Shown in pieces: positions 1-9,138 of a stretch of 64,000 bases of DNA. A program made the translations under genes and the position numbers. Within the stretch, counting starts at the first letter, position 1, and each line of letters starts with the position of its first letter. The stretch spans positions 930,001-994,000 of the forward strand of contig NZ_JAVBIK010000001.1 in assembly GCF_032193805.1 (NCBI RefSeq), read 5' to 3'. The notes beneath the pieces are model-generated. The model was given only the letters and a program-made list of their open reading frames with translations, had not been told where the DNA came from and made no database searches. This DNA is from Rhodoferax potami (GTDB lineage Bacteria; Pseudomonadota; Gammaproteobacteria; Burkholderiales; Burkholderiaceae_C).

Positions 1-821
1 GCTCGCGCAATATCCACGGGCGCCAAGGTCCACTTTTGTTTCAAAACGTCGAGCAGCATCTGCTCTTCGCCTTCCCGCGAGCTTGCAAACATCAGCACCG
101 GGCGACCCGCACCTGCACGCCAGGCGCGGCCCCGGGCCAGCAGCGTTGCATCCGGCGTAGCGTCGAATTTGAAGTTACCCAAGACAGCTTGCACCGGCGC
201 ACCCAAGGCGCGCAGGCGCTGGGCATCCGCTTCGCTCTGGGCCCACACCGCATGCAGGCCACGATAGGCCGGACCGGCGAGCCAGCGCAGGCGCCGGGAT
301 TGCTGGTAGGTCTTGTCGCTCAAGCGGGCGTTGACCAGGCACAGGGGCACGCCGCGCTGTGCGCAGCCGGCCACCAGGTTGGGCCAGACCTCGGTCTCCA
401 TCAGCAGGCCCACGTCAGGCCGGAAATGCGCCAAAAAGCGACCCACCGCCGAAGGCGTGTCCCATGGCTGCCAGACCTGCACATCGCCCGGCTGCAGCAA
501 AGCCTTGCCGGCCTCACGGCCCGTCGCCGTGCCGTGGGTCAGCACCAAGCGCATGCCGGGCAGGCTCTCGCGCAAGCGCGCCAGCAAAGCGACAGCGGCA
601 CGGGTTTCACCCAGTGACACCGCGTGCAACCAGACCACCGGTGCACCACCCGCTGCAGCGGCAGGCCCTGGGGCGAAGTGAACTGCATCGTCGTAATGGC
701 CGAAACGCTGCTCCACCCATTCGCCATATAGCGGCTCTACTTTGGCGCGGCGGGCCAGTTTGCGGCGCACCCAGGGCTGGGCGGCATAAGTCAGCAGGGA
801 ATAAAGGGCACGCATCATCAT
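1..821 (-). CDS. waaA: 3-deoxy-D-manno-octulosonic acid transferase, N-terminal part (runs off window)
   Basis: Transfers Kdo from CMP-Kdo to the lipid A precursor at the inner membrane. The 273 visible codons show the acceptor-side signature WLHAVSLGETRAA at residues 64-76, with the catalytic Glu72, and METEVWPNL at 141-149. The family is usually about 420-430 residues, so the CMP-Kdo-binding half lies outside the window. Three ATG codons stand in a row at the start (821, 818 and 815 as first bases); any could be used. It lies 17 bases downstream of waaC on the same strand, so the two are probably co-transcribed with the phosphomannomutase gene as a lipopolysaccharide cluster. Confidence 0.93.
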   Translation of the reverse strand, partial: MMMRALYSLLTYAAQPWVRRKLARRAKVEPLYGEWVEQRFGHYDDAVHFAPGPAAAAGGAPVVWLHAVSLGETRAAVALLARLRESLPGMRLVLTHGTATGREAGKALLQPGDVQVWQPWDTPSAVGRFLAHFRPDVGLLMETEVWPNLVAGCAQRGVPLCLVNARLSDKTYQQSRRLRWLAGPAYRGLHAVWAQSEADAQRLRALGAPVQAVLGNFKFDATPDATLLARGRAWRAGAGRPVLMFASSREGEEQMLLDVLKQKWTLAPVDIAR

Positions 822-838
822 GGTGGGTGGGCGCAGAT

Positions 839-1894
839 TCAGCGGCTCAGCACGGGGGTCGCCAGCGACTCCCAAGCGGACCACACGGACTCTACGTCCG
901 GGTACGGCTCTTCAAAAACGCTGCATTGACGCGCGGGTTTGCCCCGCGCATCCAGCGCTGCCGGGCCGGTGCGCCAGGCGGTGTCGAAGTTGTAGATCTG
1001 CACATGCGGCAAGTCGAGTGCGACCGCAATATGGCTCACGCCGCTGTCCACCCCGACCACGCCTGCGCAGTGGGCCAAGGTGTCAGTCAGCACATCCAGC
1101 CCCACGGCGGGCAATACCCACGCAGACTCCAGCCCGGTGGCGATCGCCCGGCTGGTTTCCAGCTCGCGGGCGCCGGCATGGGGCAAGGCCACGCAAAAGC
1201 CGGCGTTGTTCAACCGGCGGCCTAAGGCCACCCAATGGTCCAGCGGCCATTCTTTGTCGGCCCGCGAGGTGCCGTGCACCAACGCCACCAGCGGCTTGCG
1301 GGGCACAAAGGGGTTTTCAGCATGGCCCAGGTGTTTGGGCAGCGGCGCACTCAAGGCGCAATCCTTGCCCACCAGCCCAAAGCGCAGCGCCTCCGCAGGG
1401 GTGTAGCCCATTGCCTTGGCACACAGCAAGCGACCGCGCTGCACCGCATGCACATGGGGCTCCAGCGTGATGGCCGTGTCTGCCACCCAGCGCGTGGGCG
1501 CCTCGTAGCCCGAGCCTTCGGTCTGGTTGGCCATCGCGTAGCGGCGCCCTTCCGGCGTGGTGCGGGCCAGCCAAGCCACGAGTGCGGATTTGCTCAGGCC
1601 CTGCAGGTCAATCACCGCGTCATAGGCGTCTTGCTTAAGGTCGGCCTTGAAGCTGCGCCAAGCGGCGCGGGTCGCTGCGGCAAATGGCTTTTTGCTCCAG
1701 GCGCGGATGTCACACGGAATCACACGCGTCACGCCTTCGCAGCGCGCCACCAGCGGCGCAAAGCCGCGCTCCACCACCCAGTCAATGCGGGCGCGGGGAA
1801 ACGCGGCGCGCAGGTCTTGCACTGCCGGCATCGCGTGCACCACATCGCCCAAGGACGAGAGTTTGACGATCAAAATCTTTTGCGGCGCTTTCAA
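839..1894 (-). CDS. waaC: Lipopolysaccharide heptosyltransferase I
   Basis: Adds the first heptose to Kdo2-lipid A (glycosyltransferase family 9). The N-terminus KILIVKLSSLGDVVHAMPAV is the family's donor-domain start; HGTSRADKEWP and VGVDSGVSHIA are the conserved C-terminal ADP-heptose-binding motifs. I chose the TTG start at 1894: its TTGA overlaps the TGA stop of the upstream gene, a coupled arrangement, and GGAGG lies seven bases before it. An upstream ATG at 1942 would only add 16 residues read from inside the neighbour. The resulting 351 residues fit the family. The start codon choice is an inference; the function is firm. Confidence 0.93.
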   Translation of the reverse strand: MKAPQKILIVKLSSLGDVVHAMPAVQDLRAAFPRARIDWVVERGFAPLVARCEGVTRVIPCDIRAWSKKPFAAATRAAWRSFKADLKQDAYDAVIDLQGLSKSALVAWLARTTPEGRRYAMANQTEGSGYEAPTRWVADTAITLEPHVHAVQRGRLLCAKAMGYTPAEALRFGLVGKDCALSAPLPKHLGHAENPFVPRKPLVALVHGTSRADKEWPLDHWVALGRRLNNAGFCVALPHAGARELETSRAIATGLESAWVLPAVGLDVLTDTLAHCAGVVGVDSGVSHIAVALDLPHVQIYNFDTAWRTGPAALDARGKPARQCSVFEEPYPDVESVWSAWESLATPVLSR

Positions 1895-3291
1895 TGGGAA
1901 GCCTCCACGAGCACGGCATTTGGCTGGATGCGGCGCACCCATTCCATTAGCAAGGCCTGAATGCGGGCCAGCGCTTCGGGCGTGCGGCCCTCGCAGCGCA
2001 TCACCAGCACCGGGGTGGTGTTGGAGGCACGCAGCAGGCCAAAGCCATCGGGCCAGTCCACGCGCAGGCCGTCTACAGTATTGAGGCGGGCATCTGCATT
2101 CAATGTGAGTGTGGCCAACAACTGCTCTACCAGCGCGTGGGCTTCGCCCTCTTGGCAGGAAATGTGCAGTTCAGGAGTAATGTAGCTATCGGGTAGCGCG
2201 TGCAGCACGGCGTTGGCGTCCGCACTGCGGCTCAGCACTTCCAGCAGGCGACAGGCGGCATAGGTGCCGTCGTCAAAGCCGAACCAGCGGTCGCCGAAAA
2301 ACAAGTGGCCGCTGACCTCGCCGCCCAGGGGCGCATTTAACTCGCGCATCTTGGCTTTGATCAGCGAGTGGCCGGTGCGGTCCATCACCGGCACGCCGCC
2401 GGCGGCCTCAATCACCGGTGCCAAGCCTTGGCTGCATTTCGCATCGAACACTACTGCCCCACCGGGGTGTCGGGTCAGCACATCAGGGGCCAGCAACATC
2501 AGTTGCCGGTCGGTATGGATGGTTTTTCCATCGCGGGTGATCACCGCCACGCGGTCGCCATCGCCATCGAAGGCCAAGCCCACTTCGGCATCGCCATCAC
2601 GCAAGGCGCGCACCAGGTCCACCAAGTTTTCAGGGCGGCTGGGGTCGGGGTGATGGTTCGGAAAGTTGCCATCCACCACGCTGTGCAGTTCCTGCACCTC
2701 GCAGCCGATGGCGCGCAACAAATCAGGCGCGCTGGCACCGGCTACGCCATTGCCGCTGTCCACCACCACCTTCATGCGGCGGGCCAGCTGAATGTCTTGG
2801 ACGATGCGCGCGCGGTAGGCGGGCAGCACATCAGCCTTTTGCAGAGGCGTGGCAGGCACGGGCGCTACGTCAGCACCCGAGCTCGCCAACAGCCCTTCCA
2901 TGCGCTGGCGGAGGTCCTGCACCGCATCGCCATACAAAGCTTGGCGGTGCAGCACCATCTTGAAGCCGTTGTCGTTTTTGGGGTTATGGCTGCCGGTGAC
3001 CTGAATACCGTGCGGGCACAGGGTGTGGGTTGCGAAGTACAGCTGCGGCGTAGTGCTCTGGCCGATGTCAATCACCTGCGCGCCTGCCGCTGACAGGCCA
3101 GAGATCAGCGCCTCTGCCAACGCAGGGCTGCTCAAGCGTCCATCGCGGCCCACCGCCACCGCCTCGCCGCCCTGCTCGCGCACCAGCGCACCAAAGGCAC
3201 GGCCCAGTAGGTGTGCCACCTCGGGCGTCAGCGTGGAGGGCACGGTACCGCGGATGTCGTAGGCTTTGAAAATTCGGGGGGACAGGAGCAT
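1891..3291 (-). CDS. manB: Phosphomannomutase/phosphoglucomutase
   Basis: Interconverts hexose 6- and 1-phosphates (alpha-D-phosphohexomutase superfamily), feeding nucleotide sugars to lipopolysaccharide or exopolysaccharide synthesis. In order it shows the catalytic phosphoserine loop VTGSHNPKNDNGFK, the metal loop FDGDGDR, the sugar-binding GGEVSGH and the C-terminal phosphate-binding RASNTTPVLVMRCEG. The start is the ATG giving MLLSPRIFKAYDIRG, the usual N-terminus; upstream in-frame codons add 24 residues with no family match. The 466 residues are typical. It is translationally coupled to waaC through a four-base overlap. Whether mannose or glucose phosphate is the main substrate (AlgC-type dual enzyme) cannot be told from sequence alone. 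Confidence 0.9.
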   Translation of the reverse strand: MLLSPRIFKAYDIRGTVPSTLTPEVAHLLGRAFGALVREQGGEAVAVGRDGRLSSPALAEALISGLSAAGAQVIDIGQSTTPQLYFATHTLCPHGIQVTGSHNPKNDNGFKMVLHRQALYGDAVQDLRQRMEGLLASSGADVAPVPATPLQKADVLPAYRARIVQDIQLARRMKVVVDSGNGVAGASAPDLLRAIGCEVQELHSVVDGNFPNHHPDPSRPENLVDLVRALRDGDAEVGLAFDGDGDRVAVITRDGKTIHTDRQLMLLAPDVLTRHPGGAVVFDAKCSQGLAPVIEAAGGVPVMDRTGHSLIKAKMRELNAPLGGEVSGHLFFGDRWFGFDDGTYAACRLLEVLSRSADANAVLHALPDSYITPELHISCQEGEAHALVEQLLATLTLNADARLNTVDGLRVDWPDGFGLLRASNTTPVLVMRCEGRTPEALARIQALLMEWVRRIQPNAVLVEASH

Positions 3292-3411
3292 GCAGCGCAA
3301 GGGTTCAGAGAGGGCCAAAACCGCCTTCTGGCGGGTGGGCTGGATTGTAGGCGGCAGGCACATGTCCGGAAACGGCTACTCCGGCGGGCGGCGCTGCGTA
3401 TCATCAGCCGC

Positions 3412-4989
3412 ATGCCCTCCACCCAGCCCCCTGTCAACCTTGCGCCAGAGCCGCCAGCAGATGACGCTGGCCGCTATCTGGCACTGCAGGCGCGGGATGC
3501 TCGGTTTGACGGCCGCTTTTTTACTGGGGTGACCAGCACCGGCATTTACTGCCGGCCGGTCTGCCGGGTGCGCACGCCCAAGGCAGAAAACTGCCGCTTT
3601 TTTGAGCGGGCGGCCCAGGCGGAAGCCGCCGGCTTTCGCCCCTGCCTGCGCTGCCGCCCGGAGCTGGCACCCGCGCAGAACGCGGCAATGCACTGGAGCA
3701 CCCAAGACGCCAGCGCCATGCTCGCATTGCAAGCAGCAGACCTGATGGAGCACCCCGCACAGGCCGATGACGCTCCGGGCATCGCAGCCATCGCGGCCCG
3801 GCTGGGTATCAGCGAACGGCATTTGCGCCGCATCTTTGAGGCGCACTGGGGCATTACGCCACTGCGCTACTTGCAGACCCGCCGCTTGCTGACCGCCAAG
3901 CAGCTCCTCACCGATACGCGGTTGCCCGTGGCGGACGTAGCCCTGCTCAGCGGCTTTGCCAGCGTGCGCCGCTTCAACGCCGTATTTGTGCAGCATTACC
4001 GGCTACAACCTACGGCGCTGCGCAAGTCGACAAGCTCCCCCTCACACTCGTCGCCAGCTTCACTGGCAAAGGTCAGCGATCCAGTGCGCGATCTGGCACC
4101 TGAGGCCGCAGCTTTCCGTTTCCAAGGCGCTTACCGCCCGCCCTACAACGTCCAGCACCTGCTGGATTTCTTTGCCAACCGCGCCATTGCCGGACTCGAA
4201 TCGGTGGACCCAGTTAAGGGACTGATCCGGCGCTCTATCAGCTTGCCCCACATAGGCACCATGCTGCGCGGGTGGGTCGAGGCGCAATGGGCCGTGGATC
4301 AACACCGTGTGCAGCTGCGCATCAGCGAGTCCCTGGCAAGCGCTCTGCCCGTAGTGCTGACCCGCATACGCGCCTGGCTGGACCTGGATGCAGACCCGGC
4401 TGCGATGGACCCGATGTTGTGCCCCGACTTTTCGGGGAGTGAAGGCATACGGGTGCCTGGCACCCTAGACGGGCTGGAGCTGGCTGTGCGCGCCATCTTG
4501 GGCCAGCAAATTACCGTAAAGGCCGCCCGCACCCTGACCGAACGGCTGGTGAACCATTGCGGCATTCCACTCGCCCGAGCGCCTGAAGGTTTGGCGCGTT
4601 GCTTTCCGGACGCCGCCACGCTCGCTGCGCTGTCGCCTGATGCATTAGTCAGCCTGGGCATCGTCAAACAGCGGCAACAAGCGATTCTGTCGCTGGCACA
4701 CGCGGTGCAATCCGGCGCACTGCACCTGCAACCCGGCGGTGATGTAGCTGCCACCATGGCCCAACTGCAGACCTTGCCCGGCATAGGCACATGGACCGCG
4801 CACTACATCGCCTTGCGCGCGCTGCGCTGGCCGGATGCGTTTCCATCGGGCGATGTCGCGTTGCAATCTGCACTCGGCGTGCGTGAGGCCAATAACCCCG
4901 CTGCGGCAGCTGAGGCTCTGTCACACCGCTGGCGGCCCTGGCGGGGCTACGCCACCGTTCGCGCTTGGCAGTCACTATCAAAAACATAG
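3412..4989 (+). CDS. alkA: Ada-N/AraC/AlkA fusion: regulatory DNA-3-methyladenine glycosylase II
   Basis: A three-part alkylation-repair protein of 525 residues. Residues about 20-85 are an Ada-type zinc domain with the Cys pairs YCRPVC and FRPCLRC, whose Cys senses methyl phosphotriesters. Residues about 100-200 are an AraC-type HTH (IAARLGISERHLRRIF and a second helix pair VADVALLSGFASVRRF). The rest is AlkA: an N-terminal domain, then the HhH-GPD glycosylase core with LRAILGQQITVKAARTL and LPGIGTWTAHYIALRALRWP, the catalytic Asp being in PSGDVALQ. The suicide methyltransferase of classical Ada is absent and instead encoded by the next gene, ogt. The last four codons and the TAG stop lie inside a dispersed repeat copy. 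The start is the ATG giving MPSTQPPV; an upstream frame extension runs into the divergent gene. Confidence 0.92.
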   Translation: MPSTQPPVNLAPEPPADDAGRYLALQARDARFDGRFFTGVTSTGIYCRPVCRVRTPKAENCRFFERAAQAEAAGFRPCLRCRPELAPAQNAAMHWSTQDASAMLALQAADLMEHPAQADDAPGIAAIAARLGISERHLRRIFEAHWGITPLRYLQTRRLLTAKQLLTDTRLPVADVALLSGFASVRRFNAVFVQHYRLQPTALRKSTSSPSHSSPASLAKVSDPVRDLAPEAAAFRFQGAYRPPYNVQHLLDFFANRAIAGLESVDPVKGLIRRSISLPHIGTMLRGWVEAQWAVDQHRVQLRISESLASALPVVLTRIRAWLDLDADPAAMDPMLCPDFSGSEGIRVPGTLDGLELAVRAILGQQITVKAARTLTERLVNHCGIPLARAPEGLARCFPDAATLAALSPDALVSLGIVKQRQQAILSLAHAVQSGALHLQPGGDVAATMAQLQTLPGIGTWTAHYIALRALRWPDAFPSGDVALQSALGVREANNPAAAAEALSHRWRPWRGYATVRAWQSLSKT

Positions 4990-5028
4990 CTATTCGCGCA
5001 TATTCCATGAGCGCTAGAGGCCTATTTT
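4975..5028 (+). repeat. Dispersed ~55-base repeat, copy A (between alkA and ogt)
   Basis: Begins CTATCAAAAACATAGC and ends AGCGCTAGAGGCCTATTTT, directly before the ogt ATG. Its first bases encode the last four residues and stop codon of alkA; its AGAGG, eight bases before the ATG, is the only Shine-Dalgarno-like sequence of ogt. The core GCGCATATTCC is shared exactly with the copy near 21111. Confidence 0.85.
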
Positions 5029-5523
5029 ATGAAAATTCCCACCACCGCACGCCTATCCCGCTGGACCAGCCCCTTGGGCCCCATGCTGCTCGCCGGCCAT
5101 GATGCCGGCCTGCTCGGGGTCTGGTTTGAACAGCAAAAACACTATCCTGATGTCGCAGGGCTGGCATTCGGCGATCACCCCGCTGTCACCGAGGCACAAG
5201 CGCAACTGGCCGCCTACTTTGCCGGTGAGCGCACCCACTTTTCAATGACGTTGGACGCCAGCAGCGGCACCGCCTTTCAGCAATCGGTCTGGCGAGCTCT
5301 TTTGGACATTCCTTGCGGCGTTACCATCAGCTACTCCACCTTGAGCCAGCAGATCGGCAGGCCCTCCGCAGTGCGGGCAGTAGCGGCAGCAGTCGGGCGC
5401 AACCCCTTGAGCATCGTAGTGCCTTGCCACCGCGTGCTTGGCAGCAACGGCAGCCTGACTGGGTACGCCGGTGGCGTGGACCGCAAAGCAGCATTACTGA
5501 ACCTCGAACAACGAAAGCCCTGA
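5029..5523 (+). CDS. ogt: Methylated-DNA--[protein]-cysteine S-methyltransferase
   Basis: Suicide repair protein that moves methyl groups from O6-methylguanine or O4-methylthymine to its own Cys. The active-site motif IVVPCHRV is followed by LGSNGSLTGYAGG; a preceding FQQSVWRALLDIPCGVTISY block matches the DNA-binding HTH with its arginine-finger region. Length (164 residues) is typical. It follows alkA in the same direction and forms an alkylation-repair operon with it, complementing the missing transferase domain of that fusion. Its ribosome-binding region comes from dispersed repeat copy A. Confidence 0.95.
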   Translation: MKIPTTARLSRWTSPLGPMLLAGHDAGLLGVWFEQQKHYPDVAGLAFGDHPAVTEAQAQLAAYFAGERTHFSMTLDASSGTAFQQSVWRALLDIPCGVTISYSTLSQQIGRPSAVRAVAAAVGRNPLSIVVPCHRVLGSNGSLTGYAGGVDRKAALLNLEQRKP

Positions 5524-6456
5524 GTGAGCGCCCCCTCTACCTCCCCATCCTCGCCCGCAGCACCAGCGCGGGTCTTTGACTTCGTGTTGTTAGCCGCGAT
5601 CTGGGGGGCCTCGTTTTTGTTCATGCGCACCAGCGGCAAGGCGTTTGGTGCACTGCCCACCGCGGGTTTGCGGGTCTGCATTGCCAGCCTGTTTTTACTG
5701 CCTTTGCTCGCTTTGCGCGGCCAGATCCCTGCCCTGCGCCAGCACTGGAAATTGTGCTTTACCGTGGGCGTGCTGAATTCAGCGATTCCATTTGCCTGCC
5801 TGTCGTGGGCGTTGTTGTCGATTTCCACTGGTCTGTCAGCCCTGCTCAACGCCACCGTGCCACTCTTTGGTGCGGCTATTGCCTGGTGGTGGCTGGGTGA
5901 CAAGTTGCAGGGTTCACGCGTCCTCGGGCTGGTGGTTGGATTTTTGGGCGTGGCCATGTTGGCACTGAACCGTGACGCTGGCGGCGCTCCGGGGGCAGGC
6001 TCCAGTACGCTGGCCGTGATCGCTTGTTTAACAGCGTGCCTGTTCTATGGCATTTCAGCGAGCTTCACACGGCGCTTTTTGCCGGGCGTCCCGTCTTTGG
6101 TGCTCGCCACCGGCAGCCAATTGGGCGCCTCTTTAGTCCTGTTGCCACTAGCCATCTGGACGTGGCCCGCCGAACCCGCGCCTTTGCAGGCTTGGGGCGC
6201 GGTGATTGCTCTTGGCGTGGTGTGTACCGGCTTGGCCTATGTGATTTTCTTCCGCCTGATCGAGCGCACAGGCCCGTCGCGCGCCTTGTCCGTCACCTAC
6301 GCTATTCCGGTGTTCGCCATTTTGTATGGCGTGGTGCTGCTCGGGGAGTCGGTCACCCTGTGGATGGGCTTGTGCGGCGCAGTCATTATGTTGGGCACCT
6401 CGCTCTCCACGGGCTTGCTGTCCTGGGGCAAGGCGCCTTTGCCACCGGGTGACTAA
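5524..6456 (+). CDS. DMT-superfamily transporter (EamA family)
   Basis: Inner-membrane protein of 310 residues with about ten hydrophobic helices arranged as two EamA repeats. The first begins near residue 17 with FVLLAAIWGASFLFMRTS, a typical EamA opening, and the second near residue 160. Likely an exporter of small metabolites; the substrate is not evident. The start is a GTG immediately after the TGA of ogt (no gap), so translation is probably coupled. It meets the DUF1345 remnant tail to tail, with a four-base overlap of the stop regions. Confidence 0.88.
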   Translation: MSAPSTSPSSPAAPARVFDFVLLAAIWGASFLFMRTSGKAFGALPTAGLRVCIASLFLLPLLALRGQIPALRQHWKLCFTVGVLNSAIPFACLSWALLSISTGLSALLNATVPLFGAAIAWWWLGDKLQGSRVLGLVVGFLGVAMLALNRDAGGAPGAGSSTLAVIACLTACLFYGISASFTRRFLPGVPSLVLATGSQLGASLVLLPLAIWTWPAEPAPLQAWGAVIALGVVCTGLAYVIFFRLIERTGPSRALSVTYAIPVFAILYGVVLLGESVTLWMGLCGAVIMLGTSLSTGLLSWGKAPLPPGD

Positions 6457-6965
6457 AGCAACCCGGCCATCACATTCACACTCAAGGCCAACACCATCAT
6501 ATTGAAGGCAAAGGCCGCGAGACTGTGCAGCAAAGTCAGGTGGCGCATGGGCCGCGAGGTGACCACCACATCCGACACTTGCGATGTCATGCCCACCACA
6601 TGGGCGTAGTACAAAAAGTCGAAATAGTCGGGCGGCAGAACGCCCGGAAACTGCAGGCCACCGCCCGCGGGGTGACCTTTGAGCTCGGTCTGGTAGTACA
6701 GATGCGCGTAGCGAAAGGCAAAAATGCACTGCATCAGCAGCCACGAGCTCATCAGCGCCAATAGCGACACCAAAACATGGCCCACTCGGGTCATCAATGC
6801 CATGTCGCGGCTATTGGACAAGAGCATCGCAATGGCCGCCACACTCGCGAATGCAGACAAAAGCAAAAGGCTGAACCAGATCACACTGGGCTGATCCTGC
6901 GATTGCGCGCGGGACCGGGTGCTCTCCGCGTTGGTGAGAAAACAAAAAAGCCGTTGCAAATACAT
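6453..6965 (-). pseudogene. DUF1345 membrane protein, N-terminally truncated
   Basis: The 170-codon frame carries the C-terminal part of a DUF1345 integral membrane protein: helices WFSLLLLSAFASVAAIAML and VGHVLVSLLALMSSWLLMQC, then FRYAHLYY, the block PDYFDFLYYAHVVGMTSQVSDV and a final helix. Family members are about 210-220 residues and begin with two or three more membrane segments, which are missing here. The first ATG of the frame (963-965 of this kilobase) lies inside the transcription terminator of the downstream-most tRNA gene, so the first residues MYLQRLFCFL are terminator sequence rather than protein-like. I infer that the 5' end was lost in a rearrangement at the tRNA cluster. A shorter product from an internal start cannot be excluded. 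Confidence 0.7.
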
Positions 6966-6975
6966 GCAACGGCTT
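6944..6975 (-). terminator. Rho-independent terminator after tRNA-Asp copy 1
   Basis: On the minus strand an 11-base stem AAGCCGTTGCA/TGCAACGGCTT with a five-base loop is followed by a T run. It ends the tRNA transcript and overlaps the apparent start of the truncated DUF1345 frame. Confidence 0.88.
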
Positions 6976-6983
6976 ATTGAATT

Positions 6984-7060
6984 TGGCGGAGTGGACGGGA
7001 CTCGAACCCGCGACCCCCGGCGTGACAGGCCGGTATTCTAACCAACTGAACTACCACTCC
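6984..7060 (-). tRNA. tRNA-Asp (GTC), copy 1
   Basis: 77 bases with encoded CCA. The acceptor stem begins GGAGTGG, the anticodon loop is CTGTCAC (anticodon GTC) and the T arm is GGGTTCGAGTCCC. Sequence identical to the second copy. Confidence 0.97.
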
Positions 7061-7162
7061 TGGTAGCGGTAACCATTCGCTCTGTGTCTTTCGACTCTGA
7101 GCCAAGTCGCTTCCTTGCAGAAGCTGTTACCGACTTGTTGCCGCTTACCTTGCGGTAAAACT

Positions 7163-7238
7163 TGGCGACCCTACGGGGATTCGAACCCCGGTACTCACCG
7201 TGAAAGGGTGATGTCCTAGGCCTCTAGACGATAGGGTC
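7163..7238 (-). tRNA. tRNA-Glu (TTC), copy 1
   Basis: 76 bases with encoded CCA. The acceptor stem begins GACCCTA, the anticodon loop contains TTTCACG (anticodon TTC) and the T arm is GGGTTCGAATCCC. Identical to copy 2. Confidence 0.97.
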
Positions 7239-7260
7239 AAAACCTAGAAAACTCTTCAAG

Positions 7261-7290
7261 AAAAAAGCCGTTGATTTAACAACGGCTTTT
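7261..7290 (-). terminator. Rho-independent terminator-like hairpin between the two tRNA units
   Basis: Minus-strand stem AAAAGCCGTTG/CAACGGCTTTT with a short AT loop and trailing T run, just after tRNA-Asp copy 2. It would separate the two tRNA units transcriptionally unless read through. Confidence 0.8.
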
Positions 7291-7298
7291 CCAAAATT

Positions 7299-7375
7299 TG
7301 GCGGAGTGGACGGGACTCGAACCCGCGACCCCCGGCGTGACAGGCCGGTATTCTAACCAACTGAACTACCACTCC
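7299..7375 (-). tRNA. tRNA-Asp (GTC), copy 2
   Basis: Same 77-base gene as copy 1, 315 bases upstream in transcription sense. Confidence 0.97.
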
Positions 7376-7477
7376 TGGTAGCGATAACTATTCACTCTGT
7401 GTCTTTCGACTCGGAGCCAAGTCGCCTCCTTGCAGAAGCTGTTACCGACTTGTTGCCGTTTACCTTGCGGTAAAACT

Positions 7478-7553
7478 TGGCGACCCTACGGGGATTCGAA
7501 CCCCGGTACTCACCGTGAAAGGGTGATGTCCTAGGCCTCTAGACGATAGGGTC
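7478..7553 (-). tRNA. tRNA-Glu (TTC), copy 2
   Basis: Same 76-base gene as copy 1. It follows tRNA-Ala in the transcript. Confidence 0.97.
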
Positions 7554-7585
7554 AAAACCTTGGAACTAATCCGTTTCAGAAGAAT

Positions 7586-7661
<76 letters not shown>

Positions 7662-7720
7662 AATTTCCTGATCACATCACTAATTTTTGGTTAGCTTTGT
7701 TATCAACTTCCGAGCCTCAA

Positions 7721-7750
7721 ATTATATACAAGTTTTTCAGGCTTTAGCAA
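7721..7750 (-). promoter_or_regulatory. Probable sigma-70 promoter of the tRNA cluster
   Basis: Minus strand: a perfect TATAAT (7726-7721) lies 18 bases after TTGCTA (7750-7745), which matches TTGACA at four of six positions. A GC-containing stretch follows. The promoter overlaps the 3' end of gltX, about 60 bases before tRNA-Ala. Inferred from sequence only. Confidence 0.5.
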
Positions 7751-9137
7751 GTCGCTCCAAAACTTTTGTTTTACCGCTGAGTTCCAATACGGCATCCAGC
7801 GAAGGCGTTTGCGCAGTGCCCATGACCAGTACGCGGACCGGCATCGCCAACTGGGGCATCTTGAGGCTGTGTGCGGCCAAGACTTCTTTAATCACCGCGG
7901 CGATCGCAGCCTTCTCCCACGCGCAATCGGCCAGCTTGGCCGCCAGGGCCGCAATGGCGGGCTTAACCGCATCGGTCACGTGCTGGGCCAGCTCTGCCGG
8001 GTCCACCTGCAAATCCGCATAAAACTTGGCAGCCCAGGTCGCGAGCGACACGGTGGTGTCACAACGGTCTTTGAGCAAACCGCACACCAAAGGCAAATGG
8101 TTGGCAATGACATCGTCTGCCAGCTGAACGCCCTGCTTGGCCAACTGCACGGCCACCAGTGGCGCCAAGCGTGCGTTATCGGCTTGCTTGATGTAGTGCG
8201 CGTTGACCCACAGCAACTTGGCGGGGTCCCACTGCGCGGGGCTCTTATTCAGGTGGGTGCCGTCGAACCAACTCACCAGCTGCTCACGGCTGAACAGCTC
8301 TTCGTCGCCATGGCTCCAACCCAGGCGGGCCAAGTAGTTCAACATGGCTTCGGGCAGATAGCCGCCTTCCTCGTAGGCAGTGACACTCACCGCACCACGG
8401 CGCTTGGACAGCTTCTGCCCATCGTCACCCAGAATGACCGGGCAGTGGCCGAACTCGGGCAAAGGCGCGCCGAGCGCATTAAAGATGTTGATCTGCCAAG
8501 GCGTGTTGTTGATGTGCTCATCGCCACGGAACACGTGGCTGATCTGCATATCCCAATCGTCCACCACCACTGCAAAGTTGTAGGTCGGGATGCCATCCGT
8601 GCGCACGATGATCAGGTCATCAATCTCGCGGTTGCTGATGGTGATGGGGCCTTTGACCAGGTCGTTCCAGGTCACATCGCCGTCCGGTGGGTTGCAGAAG
8701 CGCACCACCGGTTTGACACCTTCGGGAATGGCCGGCAAGGTTTTGCCGGGTTCGGGGCGCCAAGTGCCGTCGTACAGCGCTTTTTCACCACGGGCCTTTT
8801 TGGCCTCGCGCACCGCGTCGAGCTCTTCGGGGGTGCTGTAGCAGTAGTAAGCCTTGCCTTCTGCAATCAGCTGTTCCACCACGGCCTTGTAGCGCTCCAG
8901 GCGTTGCATTTGATACACCGGGCCTTCGTCGTACTCCAGCCCCAGCCAGCGCATGGATTCCAGAATCTGGTCCACCGAGTCCTGGGTGGAGCGGGCTACG
9001 TCGGTGTCTTCAATGCGCAGCACAAATTCACCACCGAAGTGGCGGGCATAAGCCCAGGAATACAGCGCGGTGCGGGCAGTGCCCAGGTGCAGAAAGCCGG
9101 TAGGAGAAGGGGCAATACGGGTGCGAATTTTGCTCAT
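7737..9137 (-). CDS. gltX: Glutamyl-tRNA synthetase
   Basis: Charges tRNA-Glu; class I synthetase of 466 residues. The HIGH-equivalent is in [16 protein letters not shown] and the KMSKS loop is [21 protein letters not shown] is also typical. The start is the ATG giving [14 protein letters not shown]; a frame extension of 15 residues upstream lies in the intergenic gap and overlaps metZ. It sits directly upstream of the tRNA cluster, which includes both tRNA-Glu genes, its own substrates. The final codons appear to contain the tRNA promoter. Confidence 0.96.
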   Translation of the reverse strand: MSKIRTRIAPSPTGFLHLGTARTALYSWAYARHFGGEFVLRIEDTDVARSTQDSVDQILESMRWLGLEYDEGPVYQMQRLERYKAVVEQLIAEGKAYYCYSTPEELDAVREAKKARGEKALYDGTWRPEPGKTLPAIPEGVKPVVRFCNPPDGDVTWNDLVKGPITISNREIDDLIIVRTDGIPTYNFAVVVDDWDMQISHVFRGDEHINNTPWQINIFNALGAPLPEFGHCPVILGDDGQKLSKRRGAVSVTAYEEGGYLPEAMLNYLARLGWSHGDEELFSREQLVSWFDGTHLNKSPAQWDPAKLLWVNAHYIKQADNARLAPLVAVQLAKQGVQLADDVIANHLPLVCGLLKDRCDTTVSLATWAAKFYADLQVDPAELAQHVTDAVKPAIAALAAKLADCAWEKAAIAAVIKEVLAAHSLKMPQLAMPVRVLVMGTAQTPSLDAVLELSGKTKVLERLAKA

Positions 9138-9138
9138 G

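Larger units (their letters stand above)
6944..7558 (-). repeat. Tandem duplication of a terminator/tRNA-Asp/tRNA-Glu unit
   Basis: Two units with a period of 315 bases (Asp 3' ends at 6984 and 7299, Glu 3' ends at 7163 and 7478). The roughly 100-base Asp-Glu spacers differ at only a handful of positions, and each unit is preceded on its 3' side by a terminator hairpin of the same AGCCGTTG family with a different loop. Read directly from the sequence. Confidence 0.9.
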
